Assembly: GCF_000007665.1 (NCBI RefSeq)
Contig: NC_006087.1
Coordinates: 1,984,001 to 2,048,000, forward strand
Source: Leifsonia xyli subsp. xyli str. CTCB07
GTDB lineage: Bacteria; Actinomycetota; Actinomycetes; Actinomycetales; Microbacteriaceae
Reading direction: 5' to 3'
Length of the DNA: 64,000 bases
A program made the translations under genes and the position numbers. Numbering within the stretch: position 1 is the first letter of the stretch; the number at the start of each line of letters is the position of its first letter. Below the pieces are notes generated by a model, which saw only the letters and a list, made by a program, of their open reading frames with translations, searched no databases and was not told the origin of the DNA. Below, piece by piece: positions 1 to 8,909 of this stretch.

Positions 1-470
1 ACGCGCTGGCGCTGGCCGCCGGAGATCTCGTGTGCGTAAGCCCGGGCGATGCGTTCGGGCTCGGGCAGCCGGACCTCGGTGAGAGCCTCCAGCACCGCCT
101 GTCGCAGCCCCGCGCCGCGCAGCCCGAGGTGGCGGTGCAGCGGCTCTGCCGCCTGCTTCCCGAGCCGCATGAGCGGGTCGAGCGCTGTCAGCGGCTCCTG
201 GAAGACGAGCGAGGCCGTCCGCCCATGGAGCGGCACGAGCGTCCTCTCCTTGACCCCGATGACCGGCACCCCGGCGAGTTCGACCTCCCCGGTCGCCGTC
301 AGCCCGTCGGGGAGCAACCCGGTCACAGCGAACGACGTCAGCGATTTGCCCGAGCCCGACTCGCCGATCAGGCTGAGCCGCTCCCCCACGTCGAGTCCGA
401 ACGAGACGCCCTCCACCAGCGGCGAGCCGTCGCGGCCGCTCACGCCAAGATCCCGCACCTCCAGAATCAT
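1..470 (-). CDS. Peptide ABC transporter ATP-binding protein (DppD/OppD type), partial
   Basis: This is the N-terminal part of the ATPase of a dipeptide/oligopeptide importer; it runs off the left edge of the window. The translation shows a Walker A loop (GESGSGKS) near residue 36, the Q-loop region (VFQEPLTALDPL) and the ABC signature HEISGGQRQR at the very edge. It energises the two permeases encoded just upstream. The ATG overlaps the stop of the preceding permease by 4 bp, with AGGAGG upstream, so the genes are translationally coupled. The substrate is not visible. Many relatives carry a second ATPase domain, which would lie outside the window. Confidence 0.9.
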   Translation of the reverse strand, partial: MILEVRDLGVSGRDGSPLVEGVSFGLDVGERLSLIGESGSGKSLTSFAVTGLLPDGLTATGEVELAGVPVIGVKERTLVPLHGRTASLVFQEPLTALDPLMRLGKQAAEPLHRHLGLRGAGLRQAVLEALTEVRLPEPERIARAYAHEISGGQRQR

Positions 471-1351
471 CGCGACCTCCTGAGCGTCGGGTCGCCGATG
501 TCCCGCACTCCGTCGGCGACGAGATTGACTCCGACCACAAGCACCACCAAGGCCACACTGGGCGCGATCGCACCCGCCGGGGCGACGGCGGCCGTTCCTT
601 GCGCCTCTTGCAGCAGCCGGCCCCACGAGGCGTTCGGCGGCGGCGCCCCGAGCCCCAGGTACGACAGAATCGCCTCCGCGAGCACGGCGACGCCGAACTG
701 CAGCGCGAGGTTCACGCTCAGCGTCGGCCAGATGTTGGGCAGGATGTGCCGCCCCACGATGCCCGCCCACGAGGTCCCCGCCGTCCGCGCGGCCGTGACG
801 TACTGCTGCGCCAGCACGCGCTTCGCGAGGATGCGCGTCAGCCGCGCGACCACCGCCGACAGCGCGAGCCCGATCGCCAGGATCGCCGTCCCGAGCGACG
901 CCCCCTGCGCCGCGACGATGAGCATGGCGAGCAGCAGCGTCGGGAAGGCGATCAGGATGTCGAGCACAGCCGAGACCGTGTCGTCCAGCCAGCGCGTCGC
1001 GAAAGCGGCCAGCGTCCCGACCGTCACACCGGCGATCGCGCCGATGACCGCCGCTCCCGCTCCGACCGCGAGGACGATCCGGGAGCCGATCATGAGCTGG
1101 GTCAGCAGATCACGCCCGAACCGGTCGGTCCCGAGCCAGTGCGAGGCGTCCGGCGGGTGCAGCCGCCCGCCCGAGGTGTCGCCCTGCGCGTACGGAAGCC
1201 ACACGAACGAGACCGCTGCCACGAGCGCCACCAGCCCGACCAGCGCCAGGCCGGTCCCGAGCGTCAGCGACCGGCGCGTGCGGTGCGGGGCGCCCGCGCG
1301 CCGGTCCGGCGCCGGGTCCTGAGCGACCGTCTGCTTCACCACCGCGTTCAT
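467..1351 (-). CDS. Peptide ABC transporter permease (DppC type)
   Basis: Inner-membrane permease of a dipeptide/oligopeptide importer, 294 residues, the usual length for the DppC/GsiD family. It has an N-terminal membrane helix, then the characteristic HWLGTDRFGRDLL segment, and a C-terminal BPD_transp_1 domain. The cytoplasmic coupling (EAA) region is recognisable around AARTAGTSWAGIVGRHILPN. It pairs with the DppB-type permease upstream, whose stop overlaps this start by 4 bp, and with the ATPase downstream. Because the binding-protein gene of the operon is frameshifted, the importer may lack its substrate receptor. Confidence 0.93.
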   Translation of the reverse strand: MNAVVKQTVAQDPAPDRRAGAPHRTRRSLTLGTGLALVGLVALVAAVSFVWLPYAQGDTSGGRLHPPDASHWLGTDRFGRDLLTQLMIGSRIVLAVGAGAAVIGAIAGVTVGTLAAFATRWLDDTVSAVLDILIAFPTLLLAMLIVAAQGASLGTAILAIGLALSAVVARLTRILAKRVLAQQYVTAARTAGTSWAGIVGRHILPNIWPTLSVNLALQFGVAVLAEAILSYLGLGAPPPNASWGRLLQEAQGTAAVAPAGAIAPSVALVVLVVGVNLVADGVRDIGDPTLRRSR

Positions 1352-2310
1352 CGGTCCCCCGAAATGCTGTGCCGCAGCCGCGGGTCGATGAGGCGCTGCG
1401 TGATGTCGGCCAGGAAGCCGACAACCAGGACGAGCAGCGTCGAGACGAAGAGGATGCCCTGGATGCCGGGGGAGTCATGCTGCTCGATCGCCCTCAGCAG
1501 CATGCTCCCCAGCCCCGGCAGCGCGAACACGCTCTCGACCACGACCGCCCCGAGGAACGCGGTCGCCAGCTCGATCCCGAGAACCGAGACAACCGGCGCC
1601 GCGCCGTTGCGCAGTCCGTGCCGCCACATCGCCCGCCCGAATCCGGAACCGAGCGCACGGGCGTTCCGCAAGTAGTCGCTGCCGATCACATCCAGCGTCG
1701 CGCTGCGCACATACCACGAGATCGAGGCGCTCATCACAATCGCGATCGTCGCGATCGGCAGCGCGAGCGACCCGAGCGCCGCAACCGGGTCGGCCCAGTC
1801 GTCCCGCGGGAATCCGCCCGACGGGAACCAGCGCAGGGCGATCGAGAACACGCCGACCAGCAGAATGCCGACCCAGAACACCGGCACGGCGATCCCCAGC
1901 TGCGAGAACGCGGAGAGCGCCAGCCCGTACCATCGGTCGGCCTTCCAAGCCGCGAAGAAACCGATCGGCAGCGCCAGCCCGACCGCGAGCGCGAACGAGA
2001 GCAGCGTCAGCTGGACGGTCACCACCAGCCGGGACGCGATCTCCGGGCCGATCGGCAGGGAGGTGATGAACGACTCCCCGAGATCGAACGTGAGGAGGGA
2101 TCCGAACCACGTCGCGAACTGCTGCACCAGCGGGAGGTCGCTGCCGACCTGCTGCCGCGCCGCCGCGATCTGCTCCGGGGTCGCGCTCGCGGAGGGCAGC
2201 GCGTTGGCCGGATCGCCCGGGAGCACACGCAAGAGGAAGAACAGCACCACCATGGCGAGCAGCAACGACACCACGAGGAACGCCGTGCGACGGAAGAGGT
2301 AGACAGCCAT
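1348..2310 (-). CDS. Peptide ABC transporter permease (DppB type)
   Basis: Second permease of the importer, 320 residues. The N-terminus (YLFRR followed by a long hydrophobic helix and FFLLRVLPGDPA) is diagnostic of DppB/OppB proteins, and the remainder holds the usual five further helices and a coupling loop (NARALGSGFGRAMWRHGLRN). It lies 90 bp downstream of the binding-protein pseudogene and overlaps the next permease gene by 4 bp. Confidence 0.93.
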   Translation of the reverse strand: MAVYLFRRTAFLVVSLLLAMVVLFFLLRVLPGDPANALPSASATPEQIAAARQQVGSDLPLVQQFATWFGSLLTFDLGESFITSLPIGPEIASRLVVTVQLTLLSFALAVGLALPIGFFAAWKADRWYGLALSAFSQLGIAVPVFWVGILLVGVFSIALRWFPSGGFPRDDWADPVAALGSLALPIATIAIVMSASISWYVRSATLDVIGSDYLRNARALGSGFGRAMWRHGLRNGAAPVVSVLGIELATAFLGAVVVESVFALPGLGSMLLRAIEQHDSPGIQGILFVSTLLVLVVGFLADITQRLIDPRLRHSISGDR

Positions 2311-2400
2311 GATGATCTCAGCGTAGATGCCCGGACGTCCGGGGAGAGGGCCACCCGGGACTCTGTGGAGAGGCGGATCGGACGATGGGGGTGTGGAGGA

Positions 2401-3898
2401 CTACTTCTTGACGATGCCGTAGGCGTAGAACTGCGAGTTCAGCCCGTTCACCGGATAGCCGGTCACAGCGCTCGAGGCGACCACGATCTGCGGATACAGG
2501 TACAGCCAGGCGCTGGCCGCGTCCTTCGCGATCTGCTCGCCCACGAGCTTGAGCTTCGCGGTCTGCTCAGCCGTGGTCGGCGCCTGCTCCGCTTCGGCGA
2601 CCCACTGGGTCACCTGGGGATTGCCGTAACCCCAGTAGAAGTCCGGGTTGCCATACCAGACCACATCGCGGTCGTTGACGTGCTCCTGCAGCGTCGCGGT
2701 GAAGTCGTGGTTCTTGAACACTTTCGTGTACCACTCATCGGCGGAGATCGAGTTGATGTTCACCGTGACTCCGACTTTGGCGAGTTCCGTCTTGAGGAAC
2801 TCGGCCACCGCCGGGTGCGGGTCGTAGGTCGGGGTGTCGAGCGCGAAGGCGAACCCGTTCGGGAATCCGGCCTCGGCCAGTTCCTTCTTCGCGAGCGAGA
2901 CATCGTACGGGTTGACTGCGGTGAGGTCTTCGTACCAGGGGTCGCTCGGCGGGACCATCGAGCCGATGAGCGTGCCATAGTCTCCCCAGATCGACGTGAG
3001 GAGCTTCTTTTTGTCGATCGCCGAGGAGACAGCTTTGCGCACCTCAGCCTTGTCGAACGGCGCGACCCTGTCGTTGAAGGCCAGGAGTTCTTTCGTCGTC
3101 GAGGTCCCCTCGCTGATCCGGTAGTCCGCATTGCCCCGGAACTGCGCGAGCGCGTCCGGGCTCTGCACACTCGTGACGATGTCGACGCGGTTGGTCAGCA
3201 GGGCGTTCGAGAGAGCGCTCGCGTCGGTGAAGTACTCGAAGACGACCTCCCTGTTCTTCGCCGCGGCGCCCCAGTAGCCGCTCCAGCGCTCGAGGCTGAG
3301 CGAACTGCCGCGTTTCCAGGCGCCGAGCTTGTACGGCCCCGTGCCGTCCTCGGCCGTCTTGTAGTTCGACGTACCCGGTCCGTAGATCCAGATGTATGCT
3401 GAGGTTGTACGGCAGCGAAATCGACCGCGCCATCAGCGTGATGACCACGGTCTTCGCGTCGGGCGTCTCGATGCCGGAGATCACAGCGAGCTGCGACTTG
3501 CGGGCGGACTGGGAGCCGTCAGCGAGGACGCGCTCGATGCTCGACTTCACCGCGGCGCTGGTGAGCGGCTTGCCGGAGTGGAAGCTAACGCCATCGCGCA
3601 GGGTAAACGTGTACGTCAGGCCGTCCTCGCTCGCCGTGTAGCCGGTGGCGAGCAACGGCTCGACTTTGCCGTCGTCCGTGAGCGCGAACAGACCCTCGTA
3701 GACATTGCCGTTCAGCGCCTCGGTCACGCCCTGTCCGCCGCCGCCGGTGTTGTCGAGGTTGACCGGCTCATAGAGCGAGCCGATGGCGATGGACGCGTCC
3801 GGGCCCCCAGCGGACGACGGGCCGCCCGCGCAGCCGGCGAGCGCCAGCGCCGAGGCCAGGCCGATCGCGAGCGTGGCGAGAAGGGGAGTCTTTCTCAA
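2401..3898 (-). pseudogene. Peptide-binding lipoprotein (SBP_bac_5), frameshifted
   Basis: Extracellular solute-binding protein for the adjacent importer. It begins with TTG behind AGGAG, has a lipoprotein signal peptide ending in the lipobox LALAGC, then family 5 features (YEGLFALTDDGKVEPLLATGY, LRDGVSFHSGKPLT). The frame is lost near 3396-3402, after LPYNLS. From there another frame continues the family sequence (YIWIYGPG, then LSLERW and DKAEVRKAVSSAIDK) to the stop at 2401. A single 1-nt indel explains this; a sequencing error cannot be excluded. The truncated product would lack the second lobe. Confidence 0.88.
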
Positions 3899-3942
3899 GG
3901 GCGTTCTCCTGTACTGTGAGGAAGGTTGGGTGTTTGGGCGGG

Positions 3943-4713
3943 TCAGTGCGCGAAGCCCTCGCGGAACACGACGCGCTTCTCCCCGGCCGTGACCGGGAAG
4001 GCGAAGCGGTTGCTCCGCGGCGGCAGCGGACAGTTGAACTGGTCCGAGAAGCCGCAGGGCGGGACGAATGCGCGGTTGAAGTCGAGGACGGCGCGATCGC
4101 CATGCCGGGCGACGAAGAGGAAGCGGCCGGAGGCGTAGGTCCCGCCGTCGCCCTCGACGCCGTTGGTCGGGTCGCCGAAGACCAACAGCAGCGTCCCTTC
4201 ATCGTCGAACGCGCTCAGGGTGTAGTCGACGCCGTCGCGCGAGAAGGAGATGTCTCCGGGTACGACCTTGTCGCGGGTAAGGCCGTTGTCCCGGATGTGC
4301 TCGAACGGGATGGTGCGCTCCCCCGCCACCGGTGTGAACGTCGCCTCAACGACCCACGCCGGGTCGAACGGGAAGGCGTCGATGGTGTCGAAGGCCCGGA
4401 TGGCCGGGGCCGCCGCTTCCCAGAGCCGGATGCCTCGCTCAGGGACGCCGGTGTCGAGGGTGCCGCGCTCGAGCGCGGTGGCGGTGACGGTCGCGGGGTG
4501 GCCGGCCAGCGCCTCCTACGCGCTCGTCGTGTCGCCCTCAGGCAGCCAGCGCGTCTCGATGAGCGCGAGATTCCCTATCGGGCCGACGACGGCGGACAGC
4601 CACGAGGAGCGCCACGAGCTATAGACGGCGCGAGCGGCCGCGACGGTGGACGGGGAGGCGGAGAGCAGGGCGGGTGCAGCTGGGGCAGGGAGTTGAGACA
4701 CGATTCCAGACAT
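3943..4713 (-). pseudogene. DUF1684 family protein with in-frame TAG
   Basis: The frame starts MSGIVSQLPAPA and runs through the DUF1684 signature (WRSSWLSAVVGPIGNLALIE) to a TAG at 4516-4518. The same frame then continues without other stops through FDPAWVVEATF, GDPTNGVEG and the conserved C-terminal block with FNRAFVPPCGFSDQFNCP. The family is around 250 residues, matching the read-through length of 256 codons. A single C-to-T or G-to-A change (from CAG or TGG) would create the stop. The biochemical role of DUF1684 is not established. Translation could restart downstream, but the product would lack the N-terminal third. Confidence 0.85.
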
Positions 4714-4749
4714 AACACCCCGAGTCTCGGGGTTGTTCCCAGCCCGGCG

Positions 4750-5196
4750 CTATTCGTGTGACTGAGTATTTCGGGCGATGACCTTCACAACCGAAGGAAC
4801 CACGGCGAGCACCCCGGCGGCGACCGCAGGGACAAGCAGGCCCCAGCCCAGATCCGGCCGCGCGACGAGGCCCTGGAAGCTGCCGACGGCGACCGCCAGC
4901 ATCAGGACCTGGATGGTGACCGTCGAGGCACGCGCCCACGCCCGCAGTGCGAGGATGCCGACCAGCGTCGCGATCGCCCACACTGCGGCCAGCACGGTGA
5001 GCACGAAGATCGCGATCGCCGTCACGAACGACTGAGGGGCGATCGTGAGCAGGTCGACCAGCAGCCAGACCGCCAGCCCGGTGACAAGAGCGGACTCCAG
5101 ACCGAGGATCACGGCCAGCGCCACCAGCAGCGGCGGACGACGGGGGGAAGACAGGGCGGGCACTTTAGCGTCCAGACGTTTCGATCGTGTGTTCAC
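4750..5196 (-). CDS. Small integral membrane protein, hypothetical
   Basis: 148 residues starting with GTG. About four hydrophobic helices are visible (LLVALAVILGLESALVTGLA, FVTAIAIFVLTVLAAVWAIA, a third around VTIQVLMLAVAVGSF and a fourth around LLVPAVAAGVLAVVPSVVKV), with a short basic N-terminus. I do not recognise a named family with confidence; similar small membrane proteins are common in Microbacteriaceae. It lies alone between the DUF1684 pseudogene and the divergent whiB1 promoter. Confidence 0.75.
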   Translation of the reverse strand: MNTRSKRLDAKVPALSSPRRPPLLVALAVILGLESALVTGLAVWLLVDLLTIAPQSFVTAIAIFVLTVLAAVWAIATLVGILALRAWARASTVTIQVLMLAVAVGSFQGLVARPDLGWGLLVPAVAAGVLAVVPSVVKVIARNTQSHE

Positions 5197-5224
5197 AGCG
5201 TTGTCTCATACAAAACTATTGATT

Positions 5225-5265
5225 CGAGTTAACCGCTATGGGAGCATATGGGAGGTCGAGTTAAC
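5225..5265. promoter_or_regulatory. Paired direct repeat CGAGTTAAC upstream of whiB1
   Basis: The 9-mer CGAGTTAAC occurs at 5225-5233 and 5257-5265, 32 bp apart, close to three helical turns, in the AT-rich part of the intergenic region before whiB1. Spaced direct repeats like this are typical of regulator binding sites. No regulator can be named from the sequence. Confidence 0.4.
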
Positions 5266-5389
5266 GCTCACAGGGTCGTGGTCATTTCTCGTTTCTTACG
5301 GGTCTGAACCCTGTAACCCGACTGCTTACCCTGCATCCTAAGCCTCTCTGGCCGGGAGAAACCTAGCAAACAACAAGGAGCACATTTTC

Positions 5390-5638
5390 ATGGATTGGCG
5401 CGACAAAGCCGCCTGCCTGACCGCGGACCCCGAACTGTTCTTCCCGGTAGGCAACACCGGCCCCGCCGTCGACCAGATCGACAAGGCGAAGACGGTCTGC
5501 GCGCGCTGCACCGTGACCGAGATCTGCCTGCAGTACGCCCTCGAGACCAGCCAGGACTCGGGCGTCTGGGGCGGCCTCTCCGAGGACGAGCGCCGCGCCC
5601 TCAAACGACGTGCCGCCCGCGCCCGCCGCGCCTCCTGA
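5390..5638 (+). CDS. whiB1: WhiB1-type iron-sulfur transcription regulator
   Basis: 82 residues, matching WhiB1 in length and order of motifs. The four cluster-binding cysteines are in AC(9), VCARC and EIC. They are followed by the GVWGG turn and a basic C-terminal helix (ERRALKRRAARARR) that contacts DNA. The N-terminus MDWRDKAAC and the DPELFFPVGN block are close to mycobacterial WhiB1, an essential [4Fe-4S] protein that responds to nitric oxide and partners the primary sigma factor. AAGGAG precedes the ATG. The neighbouring PdtaS-type kinase gene is convergent, an arrangement usual in actinobacteria. Confidence 0.95.
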   Translation: MDWRDKAACLTADPELFFPVGNTGPAVDQIDKAKTVCARCTVTEICLQYALETSQDSGVWGGLSEDERRALKRRAARARRAS

Positions 5639-5693
5639 ACCCGCGCGACTTACGGTTCGGCCCTCGCGCCCACACGAAACGGCCGGGCCGGTG

Positions 5694-7187
5694 TCACCCC
5701 TTGGTCAGGTAGCGCAACGGAACCTCGATGGTAACCTCTGTGCCCTGTCCCATCATCGTGTGCCAATCGATCGCACCTCCCAGTTCACCCTGGATGAGCG
5801 TGCGGACGATCTGGGTGCCGAGACCCGAGCCGACCTTGCCCTCGGGCAGGCCGGAGCCGTTGTCGACCACCTTGACCGTCAGGAAGTCCGCGGTGCGGGC
5901 GGCGACGATCTTCACCTGGCCTTCGCGTCCCGCCAGCCCGTGTTCGACAGCGTTCGTCACCAGTTCCGTCAGGGCGAGGGCGAGCGGAGTCGCATACTCG
6001 CTCGGCATCGAGCCGAACCGGCCCGTCCGCTTCGGATGCACGGTCGTCGTGTGACTCGCGGCGACCTCCGCCACGAGGAGCAGCACCCGATCGAACACAT
6101 CATCGAAATCCACGATCTGATCGAGACCGGTGGAGAGCGTGTCGTGGACGACGGCGATCGCAGCCACTCGCCGCATCGCCTGGCTCAGCGCCTCGCGCGC
6201 CTCTTCGGAATGGGTGCGCCGGGCCTGGATGCGCAACAGTGAGGCGACCGTCTGCAGATTGTTCTTCACCCGGTGGTGGATCTCCCGGATGGTCGCGTCC
6301 TTCGTGATCAGTTCGCGCTCCTGGTGGCGCTGCTCGGACACATCCCGGCACAGCACGATCGCGCCGACCCGCTCGCCGCGGTTGCGGATCGGGATGGCGC
6401 GCAGCGAGACGGTGACGCCGCGCGCCTCGATGTCGGTCCGCCACGGCGCACGGCCGGTCATGACCAGCGGCAGCGACTCGTCCACCGCGATCGTGCCCAC
6501 CAGCAGCTTCGTGGTGACGGTCGCGAGGGACTCGCCCTCCAGCTCCCCGGTGAAACCCATCCGGTTGAAGGCGCTCAGGGCGTTCGGGCTCGCGAACGTG
6601 GTGATGCCGTCGACACCGAGCCGGATCAGGCCGTCCGCCGCCCGTGGGGCACCGCGCCGCGGGGCCGCAGGGGCTCCCGGATCGGGGAAGTCTCCCGTCG
6701 CGATCATCGTGAACAGATCATTGGCGCAGTCGTTGAATGTCAGCTCCTGCCGGCTCGGCGTACGCGCCTCGCTGAGGTTGGTGTGCCGGGTGATCACCGC
6801 AATCGGCTCCTCCGCCAGCTCCGGCGAGTGGACGCTCAGCCGGCGGATGACTGGAAGCGCGCGCACCCGGGTGGGCGTCTCCTCGTACCAGTCGGGCGCG
6901 GACATGTCGATGATGGATTTCGTCCGGTACGCGTCCGTCACCTGCTGCGACCACTCCGGCTTGATCCGCTGGCCCACGAAGTCTCGGTAGAACAGCGTCG
7001 CCGCGCTGGAAGGCCGCGCGTGGGCGACCGCCACGAAATCGTCATCGGCCGTCGGCACCCAGAGCACGATGTCCGCGAAAGCGAGATCGGCCAGCAGCTG
7101 CCAGTCACCCACCAGCCCGTACAGCCATTCGACGTCGGCCTCGGAAGAGCGGCCCTGGGCATGAACGAGATCACTGAGCGTCGACAC
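5694..7187 (-). CDS. pdtaS: PdtaS-type sensor histidine kinase
   Basis: Cytosolic sensor kinase of 497 residues. The N-terminal half carries a GAF-like domain (about 1-150) and a PAS-like segment (about 185-290). Then comes the HisKA_2 dimerisation box EIHHRVKNNLQTVASLLR, with the phosphoacceptor histidine, and a HATPase_c domain (LALTELVTNAVEHG, VVDNGSGLP, GSGLGTQIV). PdtaS phosphorylates the RNA-binding antiterminator PdtaR, which is not in the window. I chose GTG at 7187 because the conserved N-terminus STLSDLVHAQGRS starts there; upstream the frame runs on without family similarity. Confidence 0.92.
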   Translation of the reverse strand: MSTLSDLVHAQGRSSEADVEWLYGLVGDWQLLADLAFADIVLWVPTADDDFVAVAHARPSSAATLFYRDFVGQRIKPEWSQQVTDAYRTKSIIDMSAPDWYEETPTRVRALPVIRRLSVHSPELAEEPIAVITRHTNLSEARTPSRQELTFNDCANDLFTMIATGDFPDPGAPAAPRRGAPRAADGLIRLGVDGITTFASPNALSAFNRMGFTGELEGESLATVTTKLLVGTIAVDESLPLVMTGRAPWRTDIEARGVTVSLRAIPIRNRGERVGAIVLCRDVSEQRHQERELITKDATIREIHHRVKNNLQTVASLLRIQARRTHSEEAREALSQAMRRVAAIAVVHDTLSTGLDQIVDFDDVFDRVLLLVAEVAASHTTTVHPKRTGRFGSMPSEYATPLALALTELVTNAVEHGLAGREGQVKIVAARTADFLTVKVVDNGSGLPEGKVGSGLGTQIVRTLIQGELGGAIDWHTMMGQGTEVTIEVPLRYLTKG

Positions 7188-7353
7188 GTCACCAGTGTAT
7201 GCGGGTCGGCATTTCTGGAATGTTGCACAAGCGAGACAAAAACGCAAGGCATGCTTTTCTGTGCTTTTACGCTCTGTACCTTTGTCCGGCCGGCTGTTTG
7301 GGTGGGTGAACCACGCGCTCGACAGCAAACGGCCCACGAGAGAGGACCACGAC

Positions 7354-7959
7354 ATGATGCCACACCCCCGGAACCGTCCGGACACACCCGGAGCGTCCCT
7401 CGGCCTCGGCTCGGCGGACGAATCGCCGGCTGGCGGCGAGACCGCGACGACGCGCGACACCGGCGGCCGCGAGCTTCCCGTCTCCTCGCCGGACCTCAGC
7501 GCCGACGCCGCCGCACTGTGTTCCACTCTCGCCCTCTGCGTCGTCGAGATCATCGCCGATGCCAGCGCCGTGATCGGGGAAGAGCTCGGCGAAAGCCTCG
7601 TCACCGCGGGCCAATACTCGTTCCTCGGCGCCGGGTGGAGCGTGGGGCTCGCCCACGAGGCCGCGCTCAAGATGCGCGAAGCAGCCCAGTCGTGGACCGA
7701 ATCGTACCCGGCCAAGGAGTACCGGCACGGCCCGATCGCGATCGCCGCGCCCGGCCGGGTGACCTGGATGTTCGGGGACGCTCCGGCTGGCCTCGCCGAC
7801 GACGTCGCAGCCACGGGGGCGCATTTCGAGCACCGCGGCATCGATGGGATGGCCGACCTCGTCCGCGCGCAACGGGTCGCCCTGGAACGGGCCCGGCGCT
7901 CCGGGCTGGACCCCGACCGGCCGCGCAACCTGACGCGATCCGTCATCCTTTCCTCGTGA
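7354..7959 (+). pseudogene. SIS-domain sugar isomerase (AgaS-like), N-terminally truncated
   Basis: The last 120 residues are a clear second SIS domain of an AgaS/GlmS-like aldose-ketose isomerase: LGAGWSVGLAHEAALKMREA, SYPAKEYRHGPIAIA, and the C-terminal signature DPDRPRNLTRSVIL. Family members have two SIS domains and 300-380 residues; here only about 200 codons are open, and the first half (PHPRNRPDTPGASLGLG and beyond) resembles no isomerase. An internal deletion removing the first domain is likely. The start ATG at 7354 follows GAGAGGACC. The stop overlaps the GTG of the following ROK gene, so this gene heads the amino-sugar operon. Confidence 0.72.
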
Positions 7960-8909
7960 ATCAGCCAGCTTTCCCCTCCCCGGCTCCCCTCGGCGACGGA
8001 GAAGCCGTCCTCGCGTTCGATGTCGGCGGCACCGATATGAAAGCGGCGCTGATCGACCCGGCGGGCCGGATCGCAGAAGTCGTACGGCGTCCGACGCCGC
8101 TCGACGGGGAACGCACCGGCGAGGACGTCGTCGCGGCCGTGGCGGATCTCGCAGCGAGGTTCGCGGGCGCGCACCCGGGCATCCGCCCGGCCGCCGCGGG
8201 CCTGCTAGTGCCCGGGCAGGTGGACGACGACACCGGGAACCTCGGCTGGCGGGACTTCCCGTTCCGCGACCGCGCCTCTGCGGCGCTCGGCGGGCCCGTC
8301 TCGTTCAGCCACGATGTGCGCGGCGCGGGCGAGGCAGAGCACCGGCTCGGCGCCGCAGCGCCGTTCCGCGACACCGTGGTCATGGCGATCGGCACGGGCA
8401 TCGCCGGGGCGATCTTCCTGGACGGCCGCCTGCACACCGGCGGAGGGCTGGCGGGCGAGATGGGACACTCCCGCGTCGCTGAGGGACCGGACTGCGCGTG
8501 CGGCGGACGCGGCTGTCTGGAAGCGGTGGCCTCGGCCGCGGCCATCGCGCGCCGGTACAGTGCGCTGACCGGTCACTCCGTTCCGGGAGCGCGCGAAGTG
8601 CTCGAGCGCGCGCAGGCCGGGGACCCGGCCGCCACCAGGATCTGGGAGAGCGCCCTCGACGCGCTCGCTCTCGACCTCTCGCACACGGTGGCGCTGCTCG
8701 CCCCGGAGGCGATCGTCATCGGGGGCGGGCTCTCGCAGGCGGGGGATGCGCTGTTCGTGCCGCTCGCGGAGAAGCTGGACACCATCCTGACCTTCCAGCG
8801 GCGGCCCGCACTGCTGCCGGCCCGCATCGGCGAGAACGCCGGGGTCATCCGCGCTGCGCTGCGGGCCAGAGACCTGCTCGCCGAGACGGCGCGGGAGCCG
8901 GCCCTGTGA
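7956..8909 (+). CDS. ROK-family sugar kinase
   Basis: Sugar kinase of 317 residues. It has the phosphate loop FDVGGTDMKAALID near residue 20, the ROK signature around AIGTGIAGAIFLDGRLHTGGG, and the zinc-binding motif CACGGRGCLEAVAS. Given the operon it probably phosphorylates an amino sugar such as N-acetylglucosamine or N-acetylgalactosamine; substrate choice is inferred. It starts with GTG overlapping the stop of the SIS gene, and its own stop overlaps the GTG of the next kinase, indicating tight coupling. Confidence 0.9.
   Translation: MNQPAFPSPAPLGDGEAVLAFDVGGTDMKAALIDPAGRIAEVVRRPTPLDGERTGEDVVAAVADLAARFAGAHPGIRPAAAGLLVPGQVDDDTGNLGWRDFPFRDRASAALGGPVSFSHDVRGAGEAEHRLGAAAPFRDTVVMAIGTGIAGAIFLDGRLHTGGGLAGEMGHSRVAEGPDCACGGRGCLEAVASAAAIARRYSALTGHSVPGAREVLERAQAGDPAATRIWESALDALALDLSHTVALLAPEAIVIGGGLSQAGDALFVPLAEKLDTILTFQRRPALLPARIGENAGVIRAALRARDLLAETAREPAL

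Noticed and set aside
4250..4624. Plus-strand frame opposite the DUF1684 pseudogene
   Set aside because: The minus strand carries the family signature on both sides of a single TAG; the plus-strand frame has no recognisable motif.
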